DNA of 64,000 bases from Phytophthora colocasiae (Eukaryota > Oomycota > Peronosporomycetes > Peronosporales > Peronosporaceae). The stretch is taken from the NCBI GenBank assembly GCA_018806915.1, contig JAGKQI010000095.1, forward strand, positions 558,001-622,000, written 5' to 3'. The notes under the pieces were generated by a model, which ran no database searches, was not told the origin of the DNA, and saw only the letters and a program-made list of their open reading frames with translations. The translations under genes and the position numbers were made by a program. Positions within the stretch are counted from its first letter, which is position 1, and every line of letters starts with the position of its first letter. This document shows positions 53,191 to 64,000 of the stretch, piece after piece.

Positions 53191-56100
53191 TTACTTCAGA
53201 GAGATAGGATTTTCGGCGCGTTCAGCGGGCGTCAGAGCTTGTTTCCGGAGATCGGATGGCACGAATTGCATCCAGTCCTTGTCGGCAGACGCTGTGGCCC
53301 ACTGCGTGCGCGCCGGTTCCGCTGAGTCGATAGCTTCGAGTTGCTTGCGCAAGCTCAGGCACTTGGGACCTCCGATGTCACGTGCACGTGGGTCCTGCCA
53401 GATCCATGGGCAATATTTGTCCGGGACCTTCCAGATACCAGGCTCAAACATGAGCGTCTCCGGGAAATCCTTGTGCTTCAGGATCTTGGATACTGTCCCT
53501 CGATATTGACGTAGTAGAGACGCACGTCGGAGCCCACGTTCCTTGTGCTGTTCACCGGACAGCAAGTCATCATCGGGATCCATTATCACCCAGTGAGTGC
53601 GTTCCCACAGCGCTTGGGCGTGCTTGCGCATGAGAGACGCGAGTTCTTCGATGTCCGCCTGAACCAAGGGACAGAGGTCTTCACGCCGGTGAAAGTACAG
53701 CTCGGTCCGACGGTTCTGGTACATGACGTCCCAGGGCGCTGGCCCTTCGTCGAGCAGAGCTTGGTATTTCTTGGAATTCCAGCGTTTCTTCAAGCGTGCC
53801 AGACTGTGTCTGTGGAGCTCGAAGTCTGGGAACCCGGGGGTCTGCCCGATGGCAGTCTTAGTGTCACTGGTCGGCTGGACCGGGATGCCGTAGTATAGCC
53901 ACGACGAACAATGTGTGTCCGGGGCTTCGATCGTCAGCAATTCCTTTGGTGTTAGTGACTTGTACGACTTGGACACCAGACTTGACTTCCGGAGTTTACC
54001 AGAAGGTCGCTTGCCCGAAGAACTCTTTGACGACTTGGAGTCTTGAGACTTCTTGTCCTTGGAGCTCGACTTGGGCGAACCACCGGACTTCTTGCTCTTG
54101 GGACTTGACGTGGAGGTGCCACCGGACTTCTGACTGCCTGACTTGGATCGGGATGCCTCGTGTACACTACCCCGCTTGGATTTCTTGGTGGGGATTATCG
54201 GACCCGAGTCGTCTGAATCGCTGGACTCGTAGTCCCGTGGACGCTTGTTACCGGCGAGCGAATGACCATCAGACTCATCGTCGTCAGAGTCATCGCTGTT
54301 GCCGCTCGACTTTTCGTCGTCAGACTCACTGTCGCTGGATGCAGATTCTTGTTCACCAGACTCCTTGAAGTCCGGGTCCTTCTGAGGTCATCCTCTGTGG
54401 ACTCAGGTTCGCTGATGGGATACGGGACGTGAGCGTCCAGTGCCTCCCAGACCGGTGGCTCCACATCGTTCTTCTGAAGACGGCGCAGTTCCTCCTCAGC
54501 CATCTTGTAGTACGTCTCTGGGACGTACGAGGTCCACGGAGTTTGATTTAGTTTGCGCCAGTACATCATGCTCACCAGCATTTGTACCAAGGGCGCCCCG
54601 TGAACAGGCTGTGGGCAGGCTTGTCCGTGCGAAGCCACTTCATTGCAGTCTCGTAAGCAATGCCCGCGAGCAGAGCCAAGCGCAAGTCCGGACGAACTTC
54701 CTCCCAGACGACTCCAGCCGGTAACGTGGTATGAACCGCGTCCTTGGACACCGGAGACTTAGCGTTCGCCGGACGCACCGAATCGATGCCAGGCGTGTAG
54801 TTCTTGGGGCGATCCTGAGGGACACGAACCTGATGTTTCCCAGAAGGCCTGTTAGGCTTGAGCGGCGGAGAACCGGAAGATTTAGTCGACCTGGTGGGCG
54901 ACCCAGACTTGTTCACCTGGCGAGTGTCTGACTTCTCGGGGCCGCCAGCATGCTCACCGGAGACCGTCACAGCGTTGCCAGCACCCGTTAGATCCAGCAC
55001 TTTGGCCGATTTCTTGGCCTCCGCAGCTTGATTGAAGCGAACTTTCGCCAGACGCTTGGAGAAGTCAGGAATTTCCGCCTTGCGCTGATCCATCGCGGTC
55101 ACGTTGATAATGGTGTCCCAGTCTCCTGGAGGTGCCTTGCCTTCTTGGAAGTTCACCAGAAGCTCTCGGAGACGCACCCAGCTGCCATTCAACTCCCCGT
55201 GTTCAAACAAGTACTCCAGGAAACCCCAGGAGTCTGTGGCTGTGGTCGTGGGGCGTGCCTTCAGTAGTCGGACCTCCGCTCGAGAGTCTTCCAGGCGTTC
55301 TTCCAAGGCTGACTTTTCGGCCTCCAGCGCATCTATCTGGTCTTGATAGTGCGACGCGAGGTTCTTGGACTCCGCATTCACACGATCTTCGATTTCACCG
55401 GCAGTACGCCGGGCGTCCAGCACTTCGTGACGCCAATACTGGCAGTTGAAGACCCACTGACGCTTGAGATCTTCAGACTCGTTCTGGATAGCGGCCGTGT
55501 CCACCAGAGATGTGTTGCCCTGGGACTCAACTTGAAGCCGAAGCCGACGGTGGGCGCCGGCCATCTGCTTCAGATAGCCGGATGTCTTGTACACCCGCTC
55601 GGCGAGACGCTGATGAGGGAGGTGCAGGAGGATTGCCGCCAATTCCCGGAGAACATCAACGGACCCTATGTGCGCCTCCAGACTCAGGGCTGTCCACGTG
55701 AGGGACGAGCATCTGACTTTCGGTGAAGTCGGGGATAACACGCTCAAGTTCCGAGATGTCCGCCGGTGTGAAGCCTTCGAGGCCAACCAGTACACCAGGC
55801 CCACCATGGATGTTCGCGATGTGGTTGCCCACACGGAAATCCTCGGCGAGCGCTGGAACACCAACCAGAAAGGGCTGTCCCTCAGGTCTTGGCTCAGGAT
55901 CCACCCAGTCGGAAGGGACGTTAGACTTCTCTTCGTCCAACGGTTGTTGCCCGGGCCCAAACAGATCGTCTACCTCGGTGGTAGAGAGGATATGTGGCCC
56001 TCTGGGGAACGAAACTGCGACGCCAGAAGGAGGATTCGCAGAGGCAGAAGCCACAGATGTGTCCGGCATGTTCACGTGCTCATCGCCGTCAGCAGCATCA

Positions 56101-56446
56101 ACGCCCTGCTTCGGGGCGGCGGGGCGCTAGAGCTGCCTCCAGATGACGCGGCATTGCCGCTATCATCACCTCGCGATGCCGTGGATGCCGAAGCGGGCCC
56201 AGTGCCCGAGGCGTTGCCACTAGTAGGAGCCAATGGAGAACCCATCGTTGCTGGATCTTCTTCTGAGGTGTGTGTCAGAAAGGAAATCGGGATGTGGCCG
56301 TTTGTGGGATACAACAGTAGGCTATTTCTGAGTCCGATGGAATCAGACTGAGCGACAGGACACCAGAGACTTTGAAACCCCGGAAGTTTTGAGAGCGTCA
56401 CAGCTACACTATGTTCACGGGACCTCTGACGTACTGGCCTGGCCAT
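53191..56446 (-). pseudogene. aORF, plus copy 1
   Basis: It is collinear with 31385-34651 in reverse. Here the coiled-coil to central region is continuous, from about 55680 to 54600, because the C-run broken at 32587 has its full length. Private or subgroup breaks: a short deletion near 55685-55695 relative to the 31385 copy (shared with plus copy 2), and a lost G near 54592 (private). The shared frame changes (near 56110 and 54390) are present too. Comparing copies shows the underlying gene was one long ORF; I do not reconstruct it here. Confidence 0.7.
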
Positions 56447-56593
56447 GATGCTCCAGTTTGGAGAAAGTTCCGCACTGACGAATTATGACCAGGAGGGGCG
56501 GTTGACACGTTGCTAATTACGATTTTTCGAGTGGATATGGACGTTACGCTGTGATGTGATTGGATATACACTGGATTGTGGGAGAAAGGGAGA

Positions 56594-58365
56594 TGTGGGA
56601 CGAGGTTATGTCCCGTGCGACAATGATGGATCTGTGGAAGAAAAGTGCTATATATATTAACCTTCACCTGTACTGCAAAGGGGCCCAAGAGATCAGAAGT
56701 GTTCCTCGGAAAAGTGCACAAACTCCGAGAGACAACAACACTCAGTCTGATCGCCGGACTTTCCCCGACGATGAGTGCCTAAAGGTTGGCACAGAAGAAG
56801 GTATCTCTGAGAGACCTCATCCCGTTGCCGTCCTGTGTGACGATGATGGTTCAAGGAATACATGTTATACCCACAAGATACCAAGTATCGCGCACCGGAC
56901 GTAGCGCACCCCGCGCATATCCCAACTGGACTTCGTGCGTTGTAGCATACGTGCTCCGCACCCTAAAAACACTCATGGATTTCTGGTATCACGCATGGAA
57001 ACTCTGATATCACACCATGAAGTCTGACGTACATGAGTCCGACGTACATGAAGTCCGACGTACATGAGTCCGACGTACATGAGTCTGACGAACATGATTC
57101 TGGCAACACAAGTCTGATGTGTCCGACTTATACAAGCAATATTCCAGACATTGCCAGTTTCCGATGAACAGACTCCGACGTACAAGACTCCGATGATCAG
57201 ACCCAAGTGTCACGACTCTGGTATTACAACTCTGATGTACATGATTCCGGAGTACATGGTTCCGATGAACATGTCTCCGACGCACATGATTCCAGACCCT
57301 GATGAACAGGATACCAGACTCTGACACTCTGAAGTCCACCCCATACTGAAACCAAGTGTACCCAACACGACCTCACGCAATCAAGTGAAATGCAACCCAC
57401 TCATCCCTGTAATGACATCATTAAGTGTCGACTCGACAAGATCCGCTGTACCGACTACCATAGTGAGCCCAAGTGAAGATTCCTGAGTTATACTGAGACC
57501 AAGTGTATATGAGAATATGGAAGATAGAAGACAGAGAGATACGAGATATGTAACCAGAGTTCAATTTATCTTGTCACGAACAAGTCTATCTGCCTGCTGC
57601 TTCTTGTAAGTATTAGGCCACGACAAAGCTTTGAGTCGTGTGATCTCTCACCTATCAAGCCCCTTTAGGTGGAGATCAGCGTAACGTAGAGACCTGAGAG
57701 GACCCACCTATTCCATTTACTAGTTGGGTCGTTTGTCTTGTCTCTAACGGTAGCCCATTTCATCTTGTACGTTTGGACAGGTTTTGGGAGCTAGACAGTC
57801 GCTCTCAAGACGCTCGATAGACTGTTATATAACTGATAGTGTATTGGTTTATTTTTCCCTCTATATATTAGAGGGTGGTGCGCGAAAGTTACGGGAATAC
57901 CAGACAGACCAGGTGTCTGGTGCACATTTCCCTAGTTGACCTGGAGAACTAGCCCACTGCTCAAGGGCCAGGAAAGAATAAGAGCAGCTACATATTTGTA
58001 TATCGGAACTCTATATTGCGGTTATCTCGGAAGTCTAATTACTGGACTTCCCATTGTATTAATTTCTCTTTTGCCTTCAGAAATCTCTGGTGTACACAAG
58101 TGTTCACCGGAAAACGTTCGACTCTCAAGCGCTCCTGTGAGGACCAGAAGGACATCCGACGGTCTACGCAAGGAACCCTCACTCTCACACAAACTCTCAC
58201 GACCCCGGCGAGGGTCTCATTACCAAGACAACGAACCTACGAGGACAGCACAAGGTAACACACGCCCACCTTGCTGTGCGACTCTGGTATCACTACCGGT
58301 AGTCACACTTCCAGGTTCGCTGTACGCCCCTGCACCGCGGTAAAAGTTGCACCGACTTCGCGACA
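56594..58365 (+). repeat. LTR D, plus orientation, shared by two copies
   Basis: It starts TGTGGG after the polypurine tract and ends CGCGACA at 58365. At 1,772 bp it is shorter than LTRs A and B, partly because the minisatellite has about two repeats fewer. It is followed at once by AC-TCCCG, the same LTR-to-RNase H joint as in the copy at 29425. Confidence 0.65.
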
Positions 58366-60492
58366 ACTCCCGTATCGCTATCCAGCAAGCTCAGGGACTG
58401 ATCAATTGCAATCAGCCGAACCTGCAACGGAAATTAGTCGAGTTTGAGTCTCTGAAGATCAAGTTCCAGTCTCTGAAGCTAGTGCACGTGAAGCGTGAGT
58501 TCAATCAAGCAGCGGACTATTTGACGTCCAAGACTCTTGTCCTTGGTGAGTCCTGGCAAGTCCAAGACCCTGACGAACTGGCTCATCTGAAGCTGGTGTC
58601 CAAGATCCCAGAGAAGCTGATGAAGCCTCCCGAAGTGATGTCTTCTGAAGCCCCGGACGATGTTCACCAGACCTCTGGTGAACATGATTGTACACCGGAT
58701 ATGGGTGACCCAGGGCCAGAGTCTGCACCCCTGTCTCACGCTGCCAGGGTGCTTGCTGCCATCACTCGTGCACGCAATCAGGGAGAAGTAGACCTACCAG
58801 ACGATGTAGAAGCTCATGAACCCATGGGACCATTGGAGTTTCAGGAAGAACGCTGGCAGCGGATCAAAGTTCACCAGGCTCAAGATGTTCATCTGGCAGA
58901 ACACATCAAGTTCCTTAAGGGTGACGTGGGAGATCTACCACGACCCCGAGTAAGGAAGCTTGCCAGGATTGCCGATGATTTCATCTTGGATTCCAGAGAC
59001 GTTTTGTACCGCCTCAGCCGTGCTACCAGAGAACGTCCGAGAGACATGGTTGATGAACTCAGACTTGTGGTTCCCAGAGACTTGCATGCTGACATGCTGC
59101 ACTATGCTCATGGGGATTACCAGGGTGCTCACCAGGGAATCAAACGTACGTTCGAGAAGCTGAGCTCCGAGTTCTACTGGCTTGGTATGTACGCTGATGT
59201 GGAAAGATTCGTCAAGGAGTGTATGGACTGTGCTAGCGGCAAGGGGCGTCCCCCGAATCCTGGACTGTCGCCCGGCAACATTGAGCCCAGTCGACCTTTT
59301 GAAGTGGTGTCCATGGATTTCGTGACGCACATGCCAAAGTCCGCCAGAGGCAACACGTTCCTGTTGTTGTTCCAAGACATGTTCTCAGGCTATGTGATGT
59401 GCAAGCCTATGAGTATCACTACGGCTCAAGATGTCGCTGAGGCCTACGAGGAACGCGTCTTCCGGAACTTCGGAGCTAGTTCCTGATACGCCACGATCAG
59501 GACCCCGTTTCATGAGTGAAGTGTTCAGGTGTTTCCGGGACCTGCTGGGAAGCAGACAGCGAGCAACTCTGGCGTACCGTCCTCAGGCGAACGGCCAACA
59601 AGAACGGTCTATTCAGACGGTCGTGCGCGCCATCAAGGCCTACATCGCCGAAGCTGACCAGAGTGACTGGGACGACCACGCCGAACGTCTGATGTTCGCA
59701 TTGAACACTTCCTTTGACGCGACCCGTCTGGAAACACCATTTTTCCTGGTGCACGGATGGGATGCTCATGGGACTGTGTCCGCGATGCTTGGTCCAAAAC
59801 CTTCTGGTGTACAAGAGCGCACTGCTTATGAGTGGCGTCGGAAGATGCAACGAGATTACAGCTACGCTCAAGCCTGTGCTGAAGAACTTCAGAGGAAGGC
59901 CAAGCGGAAGCGTTCTGAGGAACAGACCCGAAAGTGGAAGGAGTTGTCGGAACGTCTGAAGTCCGGATTTGCCGTCGGTGATGCCGTGTGGCTATACATC
60001 CCAAAGGTACAAACGGGGTTGAGTCGGAAACTCGCACACATGTGGCATGGTCCTTTCCGGGTTGAAGAGATGTTGGATGATTTTCGTGTGAAACTGAAGG
60101 TTGAGGACACCGGGTATCGGGTGAACCCTTGGGTTCACATAAGTCGCCTGAAACCGAGAGCCGTGTTTCCCAGAAGACCGACTGTGGAACTTGGAGTCCA
60201 TGAGGATGATGACTTTGATGCAGCGCTGTTGCCAGAAGACAGTTGGGAGCCCGACACCGAGAACGACGAATACGAAGTGGAAAAGATACTAGACACTCGG
60301 TGGAGCAAACGTACCAGGACCTCCAAGAGACTTCGCGAATACCTGGTCAAGTGGAAAGGGTACGACGAGACAGAGTGGCTACCCTTGTCAAAGCTGAATT
60401 GTGGCGCTTTGTTGTATGAGTTCAATCAGAGCGCACGAGCGCGAGCTCGTTTCCAAGCAATGCAAGCTGGAGACGATCACCCCAGAGTTTAA
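58366..60492 (+). pseudogene. RNase H tail, integrase and chromodomain (plus copy 2)
   Basis: Open from the LTR joint to 59486, then from 59431 in another phase to the chromodomain stop at 60492. The break (two lost C residues near 59482-59506) hits the region of the second catalytic Asp and is identical to that in copy 1. The base losses of copy 1 near 50837 and 51614 are absent here, so those are private to copy 1 and its palindrome arm. Confidence 0.85.
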
Positions 60493-60876
60493 ACTCTGAA
60501 ACTTATTCTGAGAACTCTGGTGAACATCATTGTTCACCAGACGATGTATTTCAGAGATGAGGTGTCTGAGAGACATGTCTTTCGGAAATGTGATTTCAGG
60601 GATACGTGACTCCCAGAGATGGTGATTGTTATGTGAATTTGTATGGAGATGATTTTGTGGTTGTGTGTGTATGATGGAATTTTACGAATGGATTACGATG
60701 ATGCTATGAGAAGAAGATTACTGAACGACGTGTGAGGATGTTAAAAGAGAAGGTCGTCGGGGAACTATATTTGGAATTGTTACTACGCTACGATATGCAG
60801 ACGACTAAGTTGTTCTGGAAGAAGAAGTGTAGTTCCCCGGAGATGTCGTGAAGAGTACACCAGACTTCTGGCGTAC
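60493..60876. other. Tail-to-tail region of plus copy 2
   Basis: It is near-identical to 52807-53190, with the hairpin near 60516-60541. Non-coding. Confidence 0.6.
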
Positions 60877-63800
60877 TTACTTCAGAGAGATAGGATTTTC
60901 GGCGCGTTCAGCGGGCGTCAGAGCTTGTTTCCGGAGATCGGATGGCACGAATTGCATCCAGTCCTTGTCGGCAGACGCTGTGGCCCACTGCGTGCGCGCC
61001 GGTTCCGCTGAGTCGATAGCTTCGAGTTGCTTGCGCAAGCTCAGGCACTTGGGACCTCCGATGTCACGTGCACGTGGGTCCTGCCAGATCCATGGGCAAT
61101 ATTTGTCCGGGACCTTCCAGATACCAGGCTCAAACATGAGCGTCTCCGGGAAATCCTTGTGCTTCAGGATCTTGGATACTGTCCTCGATATTGACGTAGT
61201 AGAGACGCACGTCGGAGCCCACGTTCCTTGTGCTGTTCACCGGACAGCAAGTCATCATCGGGATCCATTATCACCCAGTGAGTGCGTTCCCACAGCGCTT
61301 GGGCGTGCTTGCGCATGAGAGACGCGAGTTCTTCGATGTCCGCCTGAACCAAGGGACAGAGGTCTTCACGCCGGTGAAAGTACAGCTCGGTCCGACGGTT
61401 CTGGTACATGACGTCCCAGGGCGCTGGCCCTTCGTCGAGCAGAGCTTGGTATTTCTTGGAATTCCAGCGTTTCTTCAAGCGTGCCAGACTGTGTCTGTGG
61501 AGCTCGAAGTCTGGGAACCCGGGGGTCTGCCCGATGGCAGTCTTAGTGTCACTGGTCGGCTGGACCGGGATGCCGTAGTATAGCCACGACGAACAATGTG
61601 TGTCCGGGGCTTCGATCGTCAGCAATTCCTTTGGTGTTAGTGACTTGTACGACTTGGACACCAGACTTGACTTCCGGAGTTTACCAGAAGGTCGCTTGCC
61701 CGAAGAACTCTTTGACGACTTGGAGTCTTGAGACTTCTTGTCCTTGGAGCTCGACTTGGGCGAACCACCGGACTTCTTGCTCTTGGGACTTGACGTGGAG
61801 GTGCCACCGGACTTCTGACTGCCTGACTTGGATCGGGATGCCTCGTGTACACTACCCCGCTTGGATTTCTTGGTGGGGATTATCGGACCCGAGTCGTCTG
61901 AATCACTGGACTCGTAGTCCCGTGGACGCTTGTTACCGGCGAGCGAATGACCATCAGACTCATCGTCGTCAGAGTCATCGCTGTTGCCGCTCGACTTTTC
62001 GTCGTCAGACTCACTGTCGCTGGATGCAGATTCTTGTTCACCAGACTCCTTGAAGTCCGGGTCCTTCTGAGGTCATCCTCTGTGGACTCAGGTTCGCTGA
62101 TGGGATACGGGACGTGAGCGTCCAGTGCCTCCCAGACCGGTGGCTCCACATCGTTCTTCTGAAGACGGCGCAGTTCCTCCTCAGCCATCTTGTAGTACGT
62201 CTCTGGGACGTACGAGGTCCACGGAGTTTGATTTAGTTTGCGCCAGTACATCATGCTCACCAGCATTTGTACCAAGGGGCGCCCCGTGAACAGGCTGTGG
62301 GCAGGCTTGTCCGTGCGAAGCCACTTCATTGCAGTCTCGTAAGCAATGCCCGCGAGCAGAGCCAAGCGCAAGTCCGGACGAACTTCCTCCCAGACGACTC
62401 CAGCCGGTAACGTGGTATGAACCGCGTCCTTGGACACCGGAGACTTAGCGTTCGCCGGACGCACCGAATCGATGCCAGGCGTGTAGTTCTTGGGGCGATC
62501 CTGAGGGACACGAACCTGATGTTTCCCAGAAGGCCTGTTGAGGCTTGAGCGGCGGAGAACCGGAAGATTTAGTCGACCTGGTGGGCGACCCAGACTTGTT
62601 CACCTGGCGAGTGTCTGACTTCTCGGGGCCGCCAGCATGCTCACCGGAGACCGTCACAGCGTTGCCAGCACCCGTTAGATCCAGCACTTTGGCCGATTTC
62701 TTGGCCTCCGCAGCTTGATTGAAGCGAACTTTCGCCAGACGCTTGGAGAAGTCAGGAATTTCCGCCTTGCGCTGATCCATCGCGGTCACGTTGATAATGG
62801 TGTCCCAGTCTCCTGGAGGTGCCTTGCCTTCTTGGAAGTTCACCAGAAGCTCTCGGAGACGCACCCAGCTGCCATTCAACTCCCCGTGTTCAAACAAGTA
62901 CTCCAGGAAACCCCAGGAGTCTGTGGCTGTGGTCGTGGGGCGTGCCTTCAGTAGTCGGACCTCCGCTCGAGAGTCTTCCAGGCGTTCTTCCAAGGCTGAC
63001 TTTTCGGCCTCCAGCGCATCTATCTGGTCTTGATAGTGCGACGCGAGGTTCTTGGACTCCGCATTCACACGATCTTCGATTTCACCGGCAGTACGCCGGG
63101 CGTCCAGCACTTCGTGACGCCAATACTGGCAGTTGAAGACCCACTGACGCTTGAGATCTTCAGACTCGTTCTGGATAGCGGCCGTGTCCACCAGAGATGT
63201 GTTGCCCTGGGACTCAACTTGAAGCCGAAGCCGACGGTGGGCGCCGGCCATCTGCTTCAGATAGCCGGATGTCTTGTACACCCGCTCGGCGAGACGCTGA
63301 TGAGGGAGGTGCAGGAGGATTGCCGCCAATTCCCGGAGAACATCAACGGACCCTATGTGCGCCTCCAGACTCAGGGCTGTCCACGTGAGGGACGAGCATC
63401 TGACTTTCGGTGAAGTCGGGGATAACACGCTCAAGTTCCGAGATGTCCGCCGGTGTGAAGCCTTCGAGGCCAACCAGTACACCAGGCCCACCATGGATGT
63501 TCGCGATGTGGTTGCCCACACGGAAATCCTCGGCGAGCGCTGGAACACCAACCAGAAAGGGCTGTCCCTCAGGTCTTGGCTCAGGATCCACCCAGTCGGA
63601 AGGGACGTTAGACTTCTCTTCGTCCAACGGTTGTTGCCCGGGCCCAAACAGATCGTCTACCTCGGTGGTAGAGAGGATATGTGGCCCTCTGGGGAACGAA
63701 ACTGCGACGCCAGAAGGAGGATTCGCAGAGGCAGAAGCCACAGATGTGTCCGGCATGTTCACGTGCTCATCGCCGTCAGCAGCATCAACGCCCTGCTTCG

Positions 63801-64000
63801 GGGCGGCGGGGCGCTAGAGCTGCCTCCAGATGACGCGGCATTGCCGCTATCATCACCTCGCGATGCCGTGGATGCCGAAGCGGGCCCAGTGCCCGAGGCG
63901 TTGCCACTAGTAGGAGCCAATGGAGAACCCATCGTTGCTGGATCTTCTTCTGAGGTGTGTGTCAGAAAGGAAATCGGGATGTGGCCGTTTGTGGGATACA
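60877..64000 (-). pseudogene. aORF, plus copy 2 (start outside the window)
   Basis: It is collinear with 53191-56446. The first ~45 codons lie beyond 64000. Private breaks: a base lost near 61184 and one gained near 62539. The G-run broken at 54592 in copy 1 is complete here (near 62276), so each copy is damaged in different places. Confidence 0.7.

Larger units (their letters stand above)
50787..58365 (+). mobile_element. Plus-orientation copy 1: pol fragment, aORF, LTR D
   Basis: It reads, on the plus strand: RNase H tail to chromodomain (50787-52806), tail region with hairpin, aORF on the minus strand (56446-53191), polypurine tract (56580-56593) and LTR D (56594-58365). From 50787 to 58472 it forms one period of a 7,686-bp tandem repeat whose second copy starts at 58473. 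That period equals one LTR plus one internal region, as expected when neighbours share LTRs. Confidence 0.8.
57739..64000 (+). mobile_element. Plus-orientation copy 2, running off the window
   Basis: After the LTR D end it has the gag-to-RNase H deletion, then pol (58366-60492), the tail region, and the aORF on the minus strand up to the window edge. From 58473 on it repeats 50787 onward at a constant offset of 7,685-7,687 bp with very few differences. The start given is the firm inner edge of LTR D shared with copy 1; the full LTR is listed separately. Confidence 0.8.

Noticed and set aside
1..64000. tRNA or rRNA genes
   Set aside because: No cloverleaf or rRNA-like sequence was noticed on reading. 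A dedicated scan was not possible.

Overview
The window looks like a transposon-rich, gene-poor stretch of an oomycete genome, most likely Phytophthora or a close relative. Four things point there: a Crinkler (CRN)-type effector gene, an oomycete-style initiator (TCATTCC) just upstream of it, a truncated Myb/SANT-like gene of the kind common in Phytophthora, and abundant Ty3/Gypsy elements whose Gag and Pol read like known oomycete families. No bacterial gene organisation is present. Little host coding DNA is present, and none of it is intact.

Layout. (1) 1-4416 is the only host-like DNA: a broken CRN gene on the minus strand (945-3466) and a truncated Myb-like gene on the plus strand (4050-4416). 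(2) 4417-22866 is an 18.4-kb head-to-tail array of 24 full ~760-bp units plus a partial 25th. I read each unit as one 273-bp LTR plus ~487 bp of internal DNA of a tiny non-autonomous LTR retrotransposon (TRIM-like, minus orientation). The signs are TG...CA ends, a G-tract polypurine tract beside the LTR start, and a TGG primer site 9 nt beyond the LTR end. (3) 23134-24877 is an old, decayed Ty3/Gypsy gag-protease fragment. (4) 24878-64000 is filled by several copies of one very large Ty3/Gypsy chromovirus.

The large element, as seen in its most complete copy (29426-46912, minus strand), runs: 5' LTR, a 19-nt primer binding site, a 1413-codon Gag with a ~1000-residue N-terminal extension, protease, a linker ORF, reverse transcriptase, RNase H, integrase, and a chromodomain. 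Between pol and the 3' LTR lies a ~3.3-kb gene on the OPPOSITE strand that I do not recognise (called aORF here). The polypurine tract sits 133 bp from the aORF start. Copies are arranged as LTR-internal-LTR-internal-LTR chains that share LTRs. Two internal-deletion lineages are visible: one lost gag to RNase H, the other lost most of the aORF. The chain runs in minus orientation to ~50786. It contains a 1.8-kb inversion (46913-48735), flips through a ~1.9-kb-arm palindrome centred near 50714, and continues in plus orientation as a 7,686-bp tandem repeat to the end of the window.

Both LTR families here therefore form shared-LTR tandem arrays, one at low copy and one at 24 copies. Nearly every ORF carries frameshifts. 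Many are single-base changes in homopolymer runs private to one copy, so both real decay and consensus error must be considered.
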